Positions 8,055 to 15,471 of a stretch of 24,053 nt of DNA are shown here, piece by piece. Source of the DNA: Paraclostridium ghonii (lineage in GTDB: Bacteria > Bacillota > Clostridia > Peptostreptococcales > Peptostreptococcaceae); NCBI RefSeq assembly GCF_023653455.1, contig NZ_JAKEDR010000041.1:1-24053 (forward strand), written 5' to 3'. The notes beneath the pieces are model-generated. The model was not told where the DNA came from. It did no database searches and was given only the letters and a program-made list of their open reading frames with translations. The translations under genes and the position numbers were made by a program. The number at the start of each line of letters is the position of its first letter. Position 1 is the stretch's first letter.

Positions 8055-9088
8055 CTCACATCCTGCCCTAATATAGTTCTTATATCCTTTAATTTAGTAC
8101 CTGAAAATCTAGTTGTATATGCATATTCATCTATAGACTCTATTCTAAAGCAAGCTAAATCATCAAGCTTACTGTCTATACCATCAATCATGGAGTCAAT
8201 AACCTCTAGACTATGGGTAGTACAGATTAACTGAACTTTATATTCTATACAAGCTTTTACAAACCAATCAAAAACTTCTCTTATCATATCTTTATATATA
8301 GCCGTTTCTATTTCATCGATTAGTAATATACCGCCTTTTGAACTAATTATAGCAGAAGCTAAAGTAATTACTTTTTTTACTCCATCTCCAAAACTAGATA
8401 ATGGCATAAGTTTAAATTTTTTATGATTTACATATATAGAGGATGTATTCATATACTCATTTGGTAAAACTTCAAATCCCATAATATTTTCATCAAATTT
8501 TCTAAGTAACTCAACAATTTTATCTTTATCTCCATCTTTTATAATTTCTATAGTTGTATTTAATGAATTCTCTTTAAAGTGATCATACGGAGTTATATAT
8601 ACCATTTTTATAGTTCTATGGCTACCACTAAATCTTAGTTGCTTATTTTCTTGAATATATATTTCTTTGTTTATTAACTCTTTATCATTTTGCTTAAGAC
8701 TTACAATTCCTTCAAATACTTTGCTTTCAAAGTTTCTCTCCATATCATTAAAATCAATTACATCACTCAAATTACCTTGTATTTTAAATTCATTTTCACA
8801 TTGATTTATTATTGAGTCAATATGGATACTTCTACTTTCATATTGTTCTTTAGGAAACATTTCTAAAAAAAGTTCAAATTTAGATACATTATTGCTATCT
8901 CTTTTAGCTGCATTTACTAGCATATTCCTTATGCTATCTGGATTTTCTAAAAGCGATATCGCTTCTAAAATCGAAGTTTTTCCACTATTGTTATCGCCAA
9001 CAATTATGTTTATTGTCAGTAAATCCTTTAACTCTAAATTTTTTACTCCTCTAAAATTTTTAATATTTAAGTAACTCAAATAATTCAT
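8051..9088 (-). CDS. OLD/RecF-like AAA ATPase (AAA_15/AAA_21 type)
   Basis: This 345-residue ABC/SMC-like ATPase starts with the fold typical of OLD and RecF relatives (YLNIKNFRGVKNLEL). It has Walker A GDNNSGKTS (31-39), a signature-like SSFGDGVKK (231-239), Walker B GGILLIDEIE (252-261) and an H-loop CTTHS (289-293). The middle (about 60-225) is a variable insertion with no recognised motif. It lacks a fused TOPRIM domain; that is supplied by the overlapping next gene. Such split pairs are known from OLD-type and PARIS-type phage defence systems, where the ATPase acts as sensor or scaffold. That role is inferred here. The ATG has a GAGAGATG-type site about nine bases upstream. Confidence 0.85.
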   Translation of the reverse strand: MNYLSYLNIKNFRGVKNLELKDLLTINIIVGDNNSGKTSILEAISLLENPDSIRNMLVNAAKRDSNNVSKFELFLEMFPKEQYESRSIHIDSIINQCENEFKIQGNLSDVIDFNDMERNFESKVFEGIVSLKQNDKELINKEIYIQENKQLRFSGSHRTIKMVYITPYDHFKENSLNTTIEIIKDGDKDKIVELLRKFDENIMGFEVLPNEYMNTSSIYVNHKKFKLMPLSSFGDGVKKVITLASAIISSKGGILLIDEIETAIYKDMIREVFDWFVKACIEYKVQLICTTHSLEVIDSMIDGIDSKLDDLACFRIESIDEYAYTTRFSGTKLKDIRTILGQDVR

Positions 9089-9188
9089 ATTCCCACATCT
9101 CTCTTTTTTATATAATCTAATAAATTATATAAAACTACTTTGCTTAATATAACTTAAATACACAGTTTATAAATTTTAATGGTAATTC

Positions 9189-9230
9189 AAAAACAAAGGG
9201 AACATACCAAGTTGATATGTTCCCTTTGTA
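9189..9230 (-). terminator. Terminator of the CoA-disulfide reductase fusion gene
   Basis: ACAAAGGGAACATA and TATGTTCCCTTTGT form a long stem around CCAAGTTGA. On the minus strand it is followed by TTTTTG. It starts about nine bases past the stop codon. Confidence 0.92.
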
Positions 9231-9238
9231 ATATTAAA

Positions 9239-11722
9239 CTATATAAATAAATTCAATCCTGAATCTTCAGCTGCACCTAAATACGCTGCAACTCCACCTA
9301 GGTCTACTCCATCAATAAGTTCTTCTTTTTTGATTCCCATTAAATCCATACTCATTGAACATGCAACCAGTTTAACGCCCATGTTTATAGCATTATTTAT
9401 CAATGTATCTAAATCATCAACATTGTGTTTTTTCATTATTTCATTTATCATTTTTGGACCCATCCCACCCATATTCATTTTAGATAAAGGCAGTTTATTT
9501 GTGTTACTTGGTAACATCATATCAAACATTTTTTCCATAGTATCTTTTTGAACTTTTACTTTTTCTTTTCTCTTTAATACATTAAGTCCCCAAAATGTGA
9601 AAAACATAGTAACTTCTTTACCCATAGAAGCTGCTCCTGTAGCTATTATAAAAGATGCTATAGCTTTATCCAAATCTCCACTAAATACTACCATTGTTGC
9701 CCCATCTTTTCTAACCTCTCCACTTAAAGAGCATGAAGTTTTTGCATTAACAGGATTTTCTCCTTTTTGTATATACGCTACATAAGCCTTTTTGTCTTTA
9801 TTAAATTCAGATTTTAATAGTGAATTTCCTGTTGTTTCACACCATGCTTTTATATCTTTGCTAAAAGCAACATCACTTGCTTTTACTTCTATTATATCTC
9901 CATTTTCCATCTTTGAGACTTCTTCAAAAACTCTTCTTATTGGCCCTGGACATTGAAGTCCACAAGCATCTAATACAACATTTGCTTTTATATTTTCATT
10001 CATTTGTAAAACCTCTTCACTTTTAGTTTTTGTTTTTAAAGTTGAATTTTGATTGTTATTTTTAATAACTTTTTTAGATCTTTTAACAGATGAATAGGTT
10101 TTAATTCCTCCATCTATATTAAAACATTTATATCCCCTTTGTGTTAATATTCTACAAGCAATATATCCTCTTAATCCAACTTGGCAAGTAACATAAATAC
10201 TTTTATCTTTTGGTAATTCCTTTATTCTTTTTCTTAATTCTCCTAGAGGTATATTTACAGCCCCTTCCATTTTACCTGTTGCAAGTTCAAATTCATCTCT
10301 TACATCTAAAACTATATCTCCTCTATCTAAAACTTCATCAACGTCATAGTATTGTATCGTTTTTACATCTCCGTCTATTATGTTAGATGCATAATATCCT
10401 AACATATTCACAGGATCTTTGGCAGAGTTGTATGGTGGTGCATAACATGTTTCTACATCTTGTAAGTCAAATACAGTTAAATTAGCCTTTATTGCTGTAG
10501 CTAAAACATCTATGCGTTTTTCTACACCTTCAATACCAACACCTTGTGCTCCATATATTTCCCCTGTTTTTTTATCAAATATCATTTTAAGAGATATTGG
10601 AAATGATCCTGGATAATATCCAGCACTTGAATTTGGATGAATATGCACAACTTCATAATCTACACCTAATCTCTTTAAAGTTTTTTCATTGTTTCCAGTA
10701 GTAGCTACGGTATAATCAAATATCTTTGCTACAGATGACCCTAGCGTTCCTTTATATTTAATATTTTTTCCACATATATTGTCAGCAACTAATCTTCCCT
10801 GTCTGTTAGCTGGCCACGCTAATGGTATCATTGTAGGTTTTTTGTTTACAAAGTCTAGAATTTCTACAGCATCACCTAATGCATATATATCCTCATCTGA
10901 AGTTTTCATATATTCATCAACAACTATAGCTCCTCTTTCATTTAATTTTAATCCTGCATCTTTAGCTATTGATGTTTCAGGCCTAACTCCTATGGATAAA
11001 ATTATTAAATCTGTTTCTATTTCTTTACCGCTATTTAATGCGACTACTTTACCATTATTTTTAAACTCTTTTACTCCATCATCTAAAATTAAATTAATAC
11101 CATTATCTATTAAATGTTCGTGTATAGTACTTACCATTTCTTCATCAAGAGGTGCCATAACTTGAGAACTAGCTTCAACTAAAGTTACATCTATACCTCT
11201 TTCTACTAAATTTTCAGCCATTTCTATACCAATAAATCCGCCTCCTATTACAACAGCTTTTTTAGTGCTATCTTTATCTACATAAGCTTTTATTTTATCT
11301 GTATCAGGTATATTTCTTAATGTAAATAAATTATTACAATCCTTTATTCCATTTATAGGAGGCTTTATAGGACTTGCCCCTGGTGATAAAACTAATACAT
11401 CATAGTTTTCATCATATACTTCTTCCGTTTTATGATTTTTTACAGTTACTTTTTTATTTTCCTTATCTATGTTAATTACTTCGCTTAAATTTCTTATATC
11501 CAGATTAAATTTATCACTCATAGCTTCAACCGTTTGAACTATAAGTTTTTCTCTTTCAGTTATAATGTCTCCTATATAATATGGAAGTCCACAGTTTGCA
11601 AAAGATATAAACTCACCTTTTTCAAACATAATTATCTCAACGTTTTCCTCTAGTCTTCTAAGTCTTGCAGCTGTTGATGCTCCGCCTGCAACTCCACCAA
11701 CTATTACAACTTTTTTAGGCAT
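9239..11722 (-). CDS. CoA-disulfide reductase-like fusion: FAD/NAD(P)H oxidoreductase, rhodanese, TusA and DsrE-like domains
   Basis: The protein has 827 residues counted from the ATG at 11722, which has an AAGGAG site; an in-frame TTG at 11755 has none. Domain order: (1) about 1-445, flavin disulfide reductase with VIVGGVAGGASTAARLRR, redox Cys44 in SFANCGLPYYIGD, a second nucleotide fold at AVVIGGGFIGIEMAEN, and the CoADR-type YAPPYNSAKDPVN; (2) about 455-540, rhodanese with Cys513 in VTCQVGLRG; (3) about 578-650, TusA-like with ACGLQCPGP (Cys587, Cys591); (4) about 655-827, DsrE-like with VVFSGDLDKA, GKEVTMFFTFWG and VACSMSMDLMG. A Lys/Asn-rich linker separates (2) and (3). Such fusions are thought to reduce CoA disulfides or persulfides and relay sulfane sulfur between domains. 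Single-gene unit with its own promoter and terminator. Confidence 0.92.
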   Translation of the reverse strand: MPKKVVIVGGVAGGASTAARLRRLEENVEIIMFEKGEFISFANCGLPYYIGDIITEREKLIVQTVEAMSDKFNLDIRNLSEVINIDKENKKVTVKNHKTEEVYDENYDVLVLSPGASPIKPPINGIKDCNNLFTLRNIPDTDKIKAYVDKDSTKKAVVIGGGFIGIEMAENLVERGIDVTLVEASSQVMAPLDEEMVSTIHEHLIDNGINLILDDGVKEFKNNGKVVALNSGKEIETDLIILSIGVRPETSIAKDAGLKLNERGAIVVDEYMKTSDEDIYALGDAVEILDFVNKKPTMIPLAWPANRQGRLVADNICGKNIKYKGTLGSSVAKIFDYTVATTGNNEKTLKRLGVDYEVVHIHPNSSAGYYPGSFPISLKMIFDKKTGEIYGAQGVGIEGVEKRIDVLATAIKANLTVFDLQDVETCYAPPYNSAKDPVNMLGYYASNIIDGDVKTIQYYDVDEVLDRGDIVLDVRDEFELATGKMEGAVNIPLGELRKRIKELPKDKSIYVTCQVGLRGYIACRILTQRGYKCFNIDGGIKTYSSVKRSKKVIKNNNQNSTLKTKTKSEEVLQMNENIKANVVLDACGLQCPGPIRRVFEEVSKMENGDIIEVKASDVAFSKDIKAWCETTGNSLLKSEFNKDKKAYVAYIQKGENPVNAKTSCSLSGEVRKDGATMVVFSGDLDKAIASFIIATGAASMGKEVTMFFTFWGLNVLKRKEKVKVQKDTMEKMFDMMLPSNTNKLPLSKMNMGGMGPKMINEIMKKHNVDDLDTLINNAINMGVKLVACSMSMDLMGIKKEELIDGVDLGGVAAYLGAAEDSGLNLFI

Positions 11723-11762
11723 TTTCAAAATCTCCTTTTTATTTATATTCACCAATTTACAT

Positions 11763-11791
11763 ATTATATTTTGTTAAAGTAATAACTTTAA
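11763..11791 (-). promoter_or_regulatory. Promoter and overlapping palindrome of the CoA-disulfide reductase gene
   Basis: A perfect minus-strand TATAAT (11768-11763) lies about 40 bp before the start codon. Directly upstream, TTAAAGT-AATA-ACTTTAA (11774-11791) is a perfect 7-bp-arm palindrome filling the space between -10 and -35. It looks like a repressor operator; the regulator is not in this window. The -35 (TTAAAG) is weak. Confidence 0.5.
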
Positions 11792-11875
11792 TGTTTACAA
11801 TCATATAATTTACAATTTTATTATATTTAAAAGCTATATATTATTCTGTGACTTTATCACTTAACTAATTATAAA

Positions 11876-11956
11876 AAATTCGCTTCGCTTGAGCGACTAC
11901 GTCTGCGAACCACTTCATGTCGCCAACGACCTTGAAAAACAGGTCCGTTGCTCAAG
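11876..11956. other. GC-rich structured island, possible small RNA or dispersed repeat
   Basis: Positions 11881-11960 are about 51% GC in a window that is otherwise well below 35%. CTTGAGCGAC (11888-11897) pairs with GTTGCTCAAG (11947-11956) over 10 bp including one G-T wobble. Inside it, GACCT/AGGTC (11928-11945) and GCGA/TCGC (11905-11923) can form two more stems, giving a three-way-junction layout. The gap from the CoA-disulfide reductase start to hfq (11723-12074) contains no ORF of normal size. A plus-strand transcript would meet the hairpin terminator at 12024-12060. I do not recognise an RNA family; a remnant of a repeat is equally possible. Confidence 0.45.
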
Positions 11957-11966
11957 TTTATAAGTT

Positions 11967-12007
11967 GGGATTATAACTTATCCACAAATCAGATAATTTA
12001 TAATCCC
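11967..12007. repeat. Long hairpin between the GC-rich island and the hfq terminator
   Basis: GGGATTATAACTTATC and GATAATTTATAATCCC pair at 15 of 16 positions around a CACAAATCA loop. No T-tract follows on either strand, so it is not a normal terminator. The 5' arm also overlaps an alternative stem (AAGTTTATAA at 11954-11963 with TTATAACTT at 11971-11979). Confidence 0.6.
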
Positions 12008-12023
12008 TTAGTATATTAAAAAT

Positions 12024-12060
12024 AAAAAAATCTTAAGATTTTTTATCTTAAGATTTTTTT
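12024..12060. terminator. Terminator of the mutS-mutL-miaA-hfq operon, bidirectional
   Basis: AAAAAAATCTTAAGA and TCTTAAGATTTTTTT flank a short T-rich loop. The A/T tracts on both sides allow termination in both directions. It lies 15 bases past the hfq stop. Confidence 0.9.
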
Positions 12061-12074
12061 ATTTTTATATTCAA

Positions 12075-12377
12075 TTATTTATTTTCTTGATAATTTTTAT
12101 TGTATCCTTGGTTATTATTGTTGTACCCTTGGTTATTGTTATTGTTATTGTTATTGTTAAAGTTTATTGGTTTACCTGGGATTATGGTTGATACCGCATG
12201 TTTATATATAAGATTTTGCTGTTTGTTTTCTCCTTCTAATAATACTATATAGCTGTCAAACCCCTTAACATGTCCCTTAACTTGAACTCCATTCATTAAA
12301 AATATTGTTACAGGTATTCTTTCTTTTCTTGCATTATTTAAGAATAGGTCCTGTAGATTTAATACTGTATTTTTCAT
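12075..12377 (-). CDS. hfq: RNA chaperone Hfq with asparagine-rich tail
   Basis: This is an Sm-like RNA chaperone of 100 residues that would form a hexamer and bind small RNAs and mRNAs. The start [24 protein letters not shown] is reduced here to its key parts: Sm1 covers about 8-50 ([29 protein letters not shown]) and the Sm2 motif is YKHAVSTI (about 58-65). ATG 12377 has GGAGGG ten bases upstream; an in-frame TTG at 12395 overlaps that site and is rejected. The C-terminal tail from about residue 74 is mostly Asn with Gln-Gly-Tyr repeats, encoded in part by a hexanucleotide tandem repeat. It is the last gene of the mutS-mutL-miaA-hfq unit. Confidence 0.95.
   Translation of the reverse strand: MKNTVLNLQDLFLNNARKERIPVTIFLMNGVQVKGHVKGFDSYIVLLEGENKQQNLIYKHAVSTIIPGKPINFNNNNNNNNNQGYNNNNQGYNKNYQENK
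12132..12158. repeat. Hexanucleotide tandem repeat in the hfq tail
   Basis: About 4.5 copies of GTTATT (plus strand) encode the run of asparagines in the Hfq tail. A gain or loss of one unit adds or removes two Asn without a frameshift. Confidence 0.85.
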
Positions 12378-12436
12378 TAGATTAATACCCTCCAAAATGA
12401 TTTATCATATTTATTATATATATATTATATTCTATA

Positions 12437-13378
12437 TTACACAACATTTACCTTTTTTTCAATATAACTAATTACATGACCTAAAAGTATTTTTTCATCA
12501 TTATAGTCATCTAAATCAAACCACTTAACATTTTCATATCTTCTAAACCATGTTAATTGTCTTTTAGCATATCTTCTTGAATCTCTTTTTATTATTTCTA
12601 TAGCTTCATCATAAGTGTATTCGCCATCTAAATATTTAATTATTTCTTTGTACCCTATTCCTTGCATAGATACTAAATCTTTTTTATATCCTAATTCTAA
12701 TAAATTCTTAACCTCATTTTCAAGCCCTTGATTTATCATTATATCAACACGCTTATCTATTCTTTTATATAGATGTTCTCTATCTCTATTTAAAACTATT
12801 ATTATAGGCTCATATTTTTCATTTAATTTTAGATCATTACTAAAATCACTCATTTTTTTACCACTCATACAAACTTCAATAGCTCTTATAACCCTTTTAG
12901 TATTATTTTTATGAATTCTAGTTGCAGCATCTTCATCAAGTTTTCTTAATTTTTCATGCATATAGTCAATTCCATTTTCTTCAAGCTCTAACCTTAATGA
13001 ATCTCTTAATTTATTATCTGCATCAGACTTTGCAAAGTCCATATTGTAAATTAGAGAGTTTAAATAAAGCCCTGTACCTCCAGTTATAAGCGGCAACTTG
13101 TTATTTTCCATGATTTCATTTATATAATCATTAGCTCTTTGCTGAAATTCTGATACAGAAAAACTATAATCAGGAGTAACTTCATCTATTAAATAATGTT
13201 TTACACCGTCCATTTCATCTTCTGTAACTTTTGCACTTCCTATATCCATATATTTATATATTTGCATAGAATCTGCAGATACTATATCCATATTCATCTT
13301 CTTAGCTAATTGTATTGATAAGTTTGTCTTTCCCACTGCAGTTGGACCTGTTAATATAACTAAAGGTATTTTTTTCAT
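12437..13378 (-). CDS. miaA: tRNA dimethylallyltransferase
   Basis: MiaA transfers a dimethylallyl group from DMAPP to N6 of A37 in tRNAs that read UNN codons. The 313-residue protein has the P-loop GPTAVGKT (11-18), the DSMQIYKYMDIGSAK segment (36-50), GGTGLYLNSL in the substrate channel, GIGYKEI, and the C-terminal KRQLTWFRR. Length and motifs are complete. The ATG has an AAGGGGAG site. It lies 16 bases after mutL and 59 bases before hfq, an order common in Firmicutes and many other bacteria. Confidence 0.97.
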   Translation of the reverse strand: MKKIPLVILTGPTAVGKTNLSIQLAKKMNMDIVSADSMQIYKYMDIGSAKVTEDEMDGVKHYLIDEVTPDYSFSVSEFQQRANDYINEIMENNKLPLITGGTGLYLNSLIYNMDFAKSDADNKLRDSLRLELEENGIDYMHEKLRKLDEDAATRIHKNNTKRVIRAIEVCMSGKKMSDFSNDLKLNEKYEPIIIVLNRDREHLYKRIDKRVDIMINQGLENEVKNLLELGYKKDLVSMQGIGYKEIIKYLDGEYTYDEAIEIIKRDSRRYAKRQLTWFRRYENVKWFDLDDYNDEKILLGHVISYIEKKVNVV

Positions 13379-13394
13379 ATTCTCCCCTTCTTTC

Positions 13395-15413
13395 TTACAT
13401 AATTCGCTTAAACATCTTCTCTATTTCAGTTTTTGATATTTCTACAAATATCGGTCTCCCATGAGGACATGTAAAAGGGTTTTTACACATTTCAATTTGT
13501 TTTAATAAACTATTTATTTCTTCATCATATATATTATCATTCGCTTTTATAGCTGTTTTGCAAGCCATAGATGCAAATTTTTCACCTTTTAACTCATAAT
13601 TATTTTTTATTTCATCTATATTATCAATTATATCTAAGACAAACTTTTCAGATTCTGGAGCACCAAATATAGTTGGCACACATCTAATCATTATATGATT
13701 TTTCCCAAATAGCTCTATTTCAAACCCAAATTTCATAAATAGGTCTATATCATTCTCAACTTGTAACATATCAGTACTTGATAGTTCTAATACAATTGGA
13801 TCTAATAGCATTTGCATATTTATATCCATTTTGTAAAACTTTTCCATATATTTTTCAAATAGAACTCTTTCATGTGCCGCATGCTGATCTAATAAATACA
13901 TATGACTACCTTTTTGAAGTATTATATATGTTTTAAATATTGTCCCTATAACTATATATTCATTTAAAGAAAATTTACTATTGTCACTATCATTAAACTC
14001 TACTTGTTCATTTTCTTTTATATATATACTCTCTTCTTCTTTTAATGTATCTTCTTTATTTACTTTTTCTATTTCTGCAATCTTAATTTCTTTATTTTTC
14101 TCTAATTCTACTAAATCATTAAAACTGTAAACCTTATTTAAATCTATTGCGTTATCTAATAATATAACTTCATCTTTATCTTTTTTATTTACCTTGCTAT
14201 CTATATTTTTAGATTTTATGCTTTGTTCTAATTCTTTTCTGTCTTCTAATTCTTCGAATGTATATGTTTGACTTTTGTACTCTTTTTCTAGATTCTTTAA
14301 TATCCCTTGATTTATGTTATCTGAATTAATTTTATTGCTTATGTTTTTTATATTCGAAATATTATTAACTTTTTGAGGAATTATATTTTTAACATTATCA
14401 TAAGTTTCATATTTACCTACCAAGTTAGATCTAATTAATGATTTTCTTATATATTCTTTAAGTTCTACATATATTTGTTGCTCATTTTCAAGTTTTAACT
14501 CGAGCTTTGTAGGATGTATATTTACATCTATTTTAGATGGATCTATCTCTATATTAAAAAAACAAACTGCATGTTTATTTATAGGAATCAAAGATTTATA
14601 CCCTTCACTTATTGCATCTAATATAATTTTACTTTTCACATAGCGTTTATTTATATATATATGTTGAAGATTTTTATTGGCTCTATAAACATTATTATTA
14701 CTTATATAGCCACTTACTTTCAAAAATTGACTCTCATGTTTAAACTCTATTAAATTCTCAGTTATATCTTTTCCATAAATACTTCTAATTGTATTTATAA
14801 GCTTTCCATCTCCAGGTGAGTTTAACATACTTTTTTTATTATTTATGTATTTAATACTAACATTTGGGTTTCCTATAACTAATTTATTTATCAAATCACT
14901 TATATTTATAGTTTCTGCATGTGTTGACTTTAGAAACTTTTGTCTAACAGGAGTATTGAAAAATAAATCTCTTAGTATAATAGTTGTCCCACTATTAGTT
15001 CCTACTGGCTCTTTTAATATAACTTTTCCGCCCTCTAATATAATCTTAGTTCCTACCGATTCATTTTTATGCTTTGTAATCATTTCTATTTTCCCAACGG
15101 ATGCAATAGACGCTAAAGCTTCTCCTCTAAATCCTAAAGAATATAAATCATATAAATCATCTATTTGTTTTATTTTACTAGTTGCATGTCTTAAAAAACT
15201 TTTTTCAACTTCACTAGATTCAATTCCACTTCCATTATCAGTTATTCTAATTAGTTTTTTACCACCATCTTCTATTTCAATTATAATTTTAGAACTTTTA
15301 GCATCTATAGAGTTTTCAACTAGCTCTTTAACTACAGATGATGGTCTTTCTACAACCTCTCCAGCTTGTAGTTGATTTATAGTGACTTCATCTAATATAT
15401 TAATTCGAGACAT
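13395..15413 (-). CDS. mutL: DNA mismatch repair protein MutL
   Basis: This GHKL ATPase links MutS recognition to strand incision. The 672-residue protein has the N-terminal ATPase motifs (ELVENSIDA, DNGSGI, GFRGEALASIASVGK) and an ATG start with GAGGTGAAG upstream. A long Lys/Asn/Glu-rich linker covers about 345-465. The C-terminal domain holds the endonuclease motif DQHAAHERVLFE (from Asp509), ACKTAIKAND and CPHGRP (from Cys649). The DQHA motif shows it is the nicking type found in bacteria without MutH. It is co-transcribed with mutS, 52 bases upstream. Confidence 0.97.
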   Translation of the reverse strand: MSRINILDEVTINQLQAGEVVERPSSVVKELVENSIDAKSSKIIIEIEDGGKKLIRITDNGSGIESSEVEKSFLRHATSKIKQIDDLYDLYSLGFRGEALASIASVGKIEMITKHKNESVGTKIILEGGKVILKEPVGTNSGTTIILRDLFFNTPVRQKFLKSTHAETINISDLINKLVIGNPNVSIKYINNKKSMLNSPGDGKLINTIRSIYGKDITENLIEFKHESQFLKVSGYISNNNVYRANKNLQHIYINKRYVKSKIILDAISEGYKSLIPINKHAVCFFNIEIDPSKIDVNIHPTKLELKLENEQQIYVELKEYIRKSLIRSNLVGKYETYDNVKNIIPQKVNNISNIKNISNKINSDNINQGILKNLEKEYKSQTYTFEELEDRKELEQSIKSKNIDSKVNKKDKDEVILLDNAIDLNKVYSFNDLVELEKNKEIKIAEIEKVNKEDTLKEEESIYIKENEQVEFNDSDNSKFSLNEYIVIGTIFKTYIILQKGSHMYLLDQHAAHERVLFEKYMEKFYKMDINMQMLLDPIVLELSSTDMLQVENDIDLFMKFGFEIELFGKNHIMIRCVPTIFGAPESEKFVLDIIDNIDEIKNNYELKGEKFASMACKTAIKANDNIYDEEINSLLKQIEMCKNPFTCPHGRPIFVEISKTEIEKMFKRIM

Positions 15414-15431
15414 ATCTTCACCTCACTTTAT

Positions 15432-15471
15432 AAGTAAAATATGAGCTATTTTAATAACTCATATTTTACTT
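15432..15471 (-). repeat. Hairpin spanning the mutS stop codon and the mutS-mutL gap
   Basis: AAGTAAAATATGAG (15432-15445) and CTCATATTTTACTT (15458-15471) are perfect 14-bp complements with a 12-nt loop. The mutS TAA lies in the 5' arm on the minus strand, and the mutL ribosome binding site follows about ten bases after the 3' arm. The T content after the stem is low, so full termination is unlikely. Confidence 0.7.

Noticed and set aside
7281..9088. Direct assignment as PARIS (AriA/AriB) or Gabija
   Set aside because: Both proteins are shorter than I recall for PARIS, the TOPRIM looks closer to DUF3226, and Gabija needs a fused OLD protein plus a UvrD-like helicase, which is absent.
10779..11165. 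Plus-strand open frame of about 128 codons
   Set aside because: It is antisense to the flavin reductase domain of the CoA-disulfide reductase fusion; composition and position mark it as a shadow.
11865..11918. Minus-strand 17-codon frame MKWFADVVAQAKRIFYN in the GC-rich island
   Set aside because: It has an AAGGT about ten bases upstream and an amphipathic look, but uses codons rare in this window and is very short. The island is better explained by RNA structure. Conservation would be needed to revive it.
12132..12158. Tandem repeat as a CRISPR array
   Set aside because: The unit is only 6 bp, has no spacers and lies inside hfq coding sequence.
14845..15375. Plus-strand open frame of about 176 codons
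   Set aside because: It lies wholly antisense to the conserved MutL ATPase domain, has no ribosome binding site and shows the Leu/Ile/Ser/Phe-rich composition of a shadow frame.
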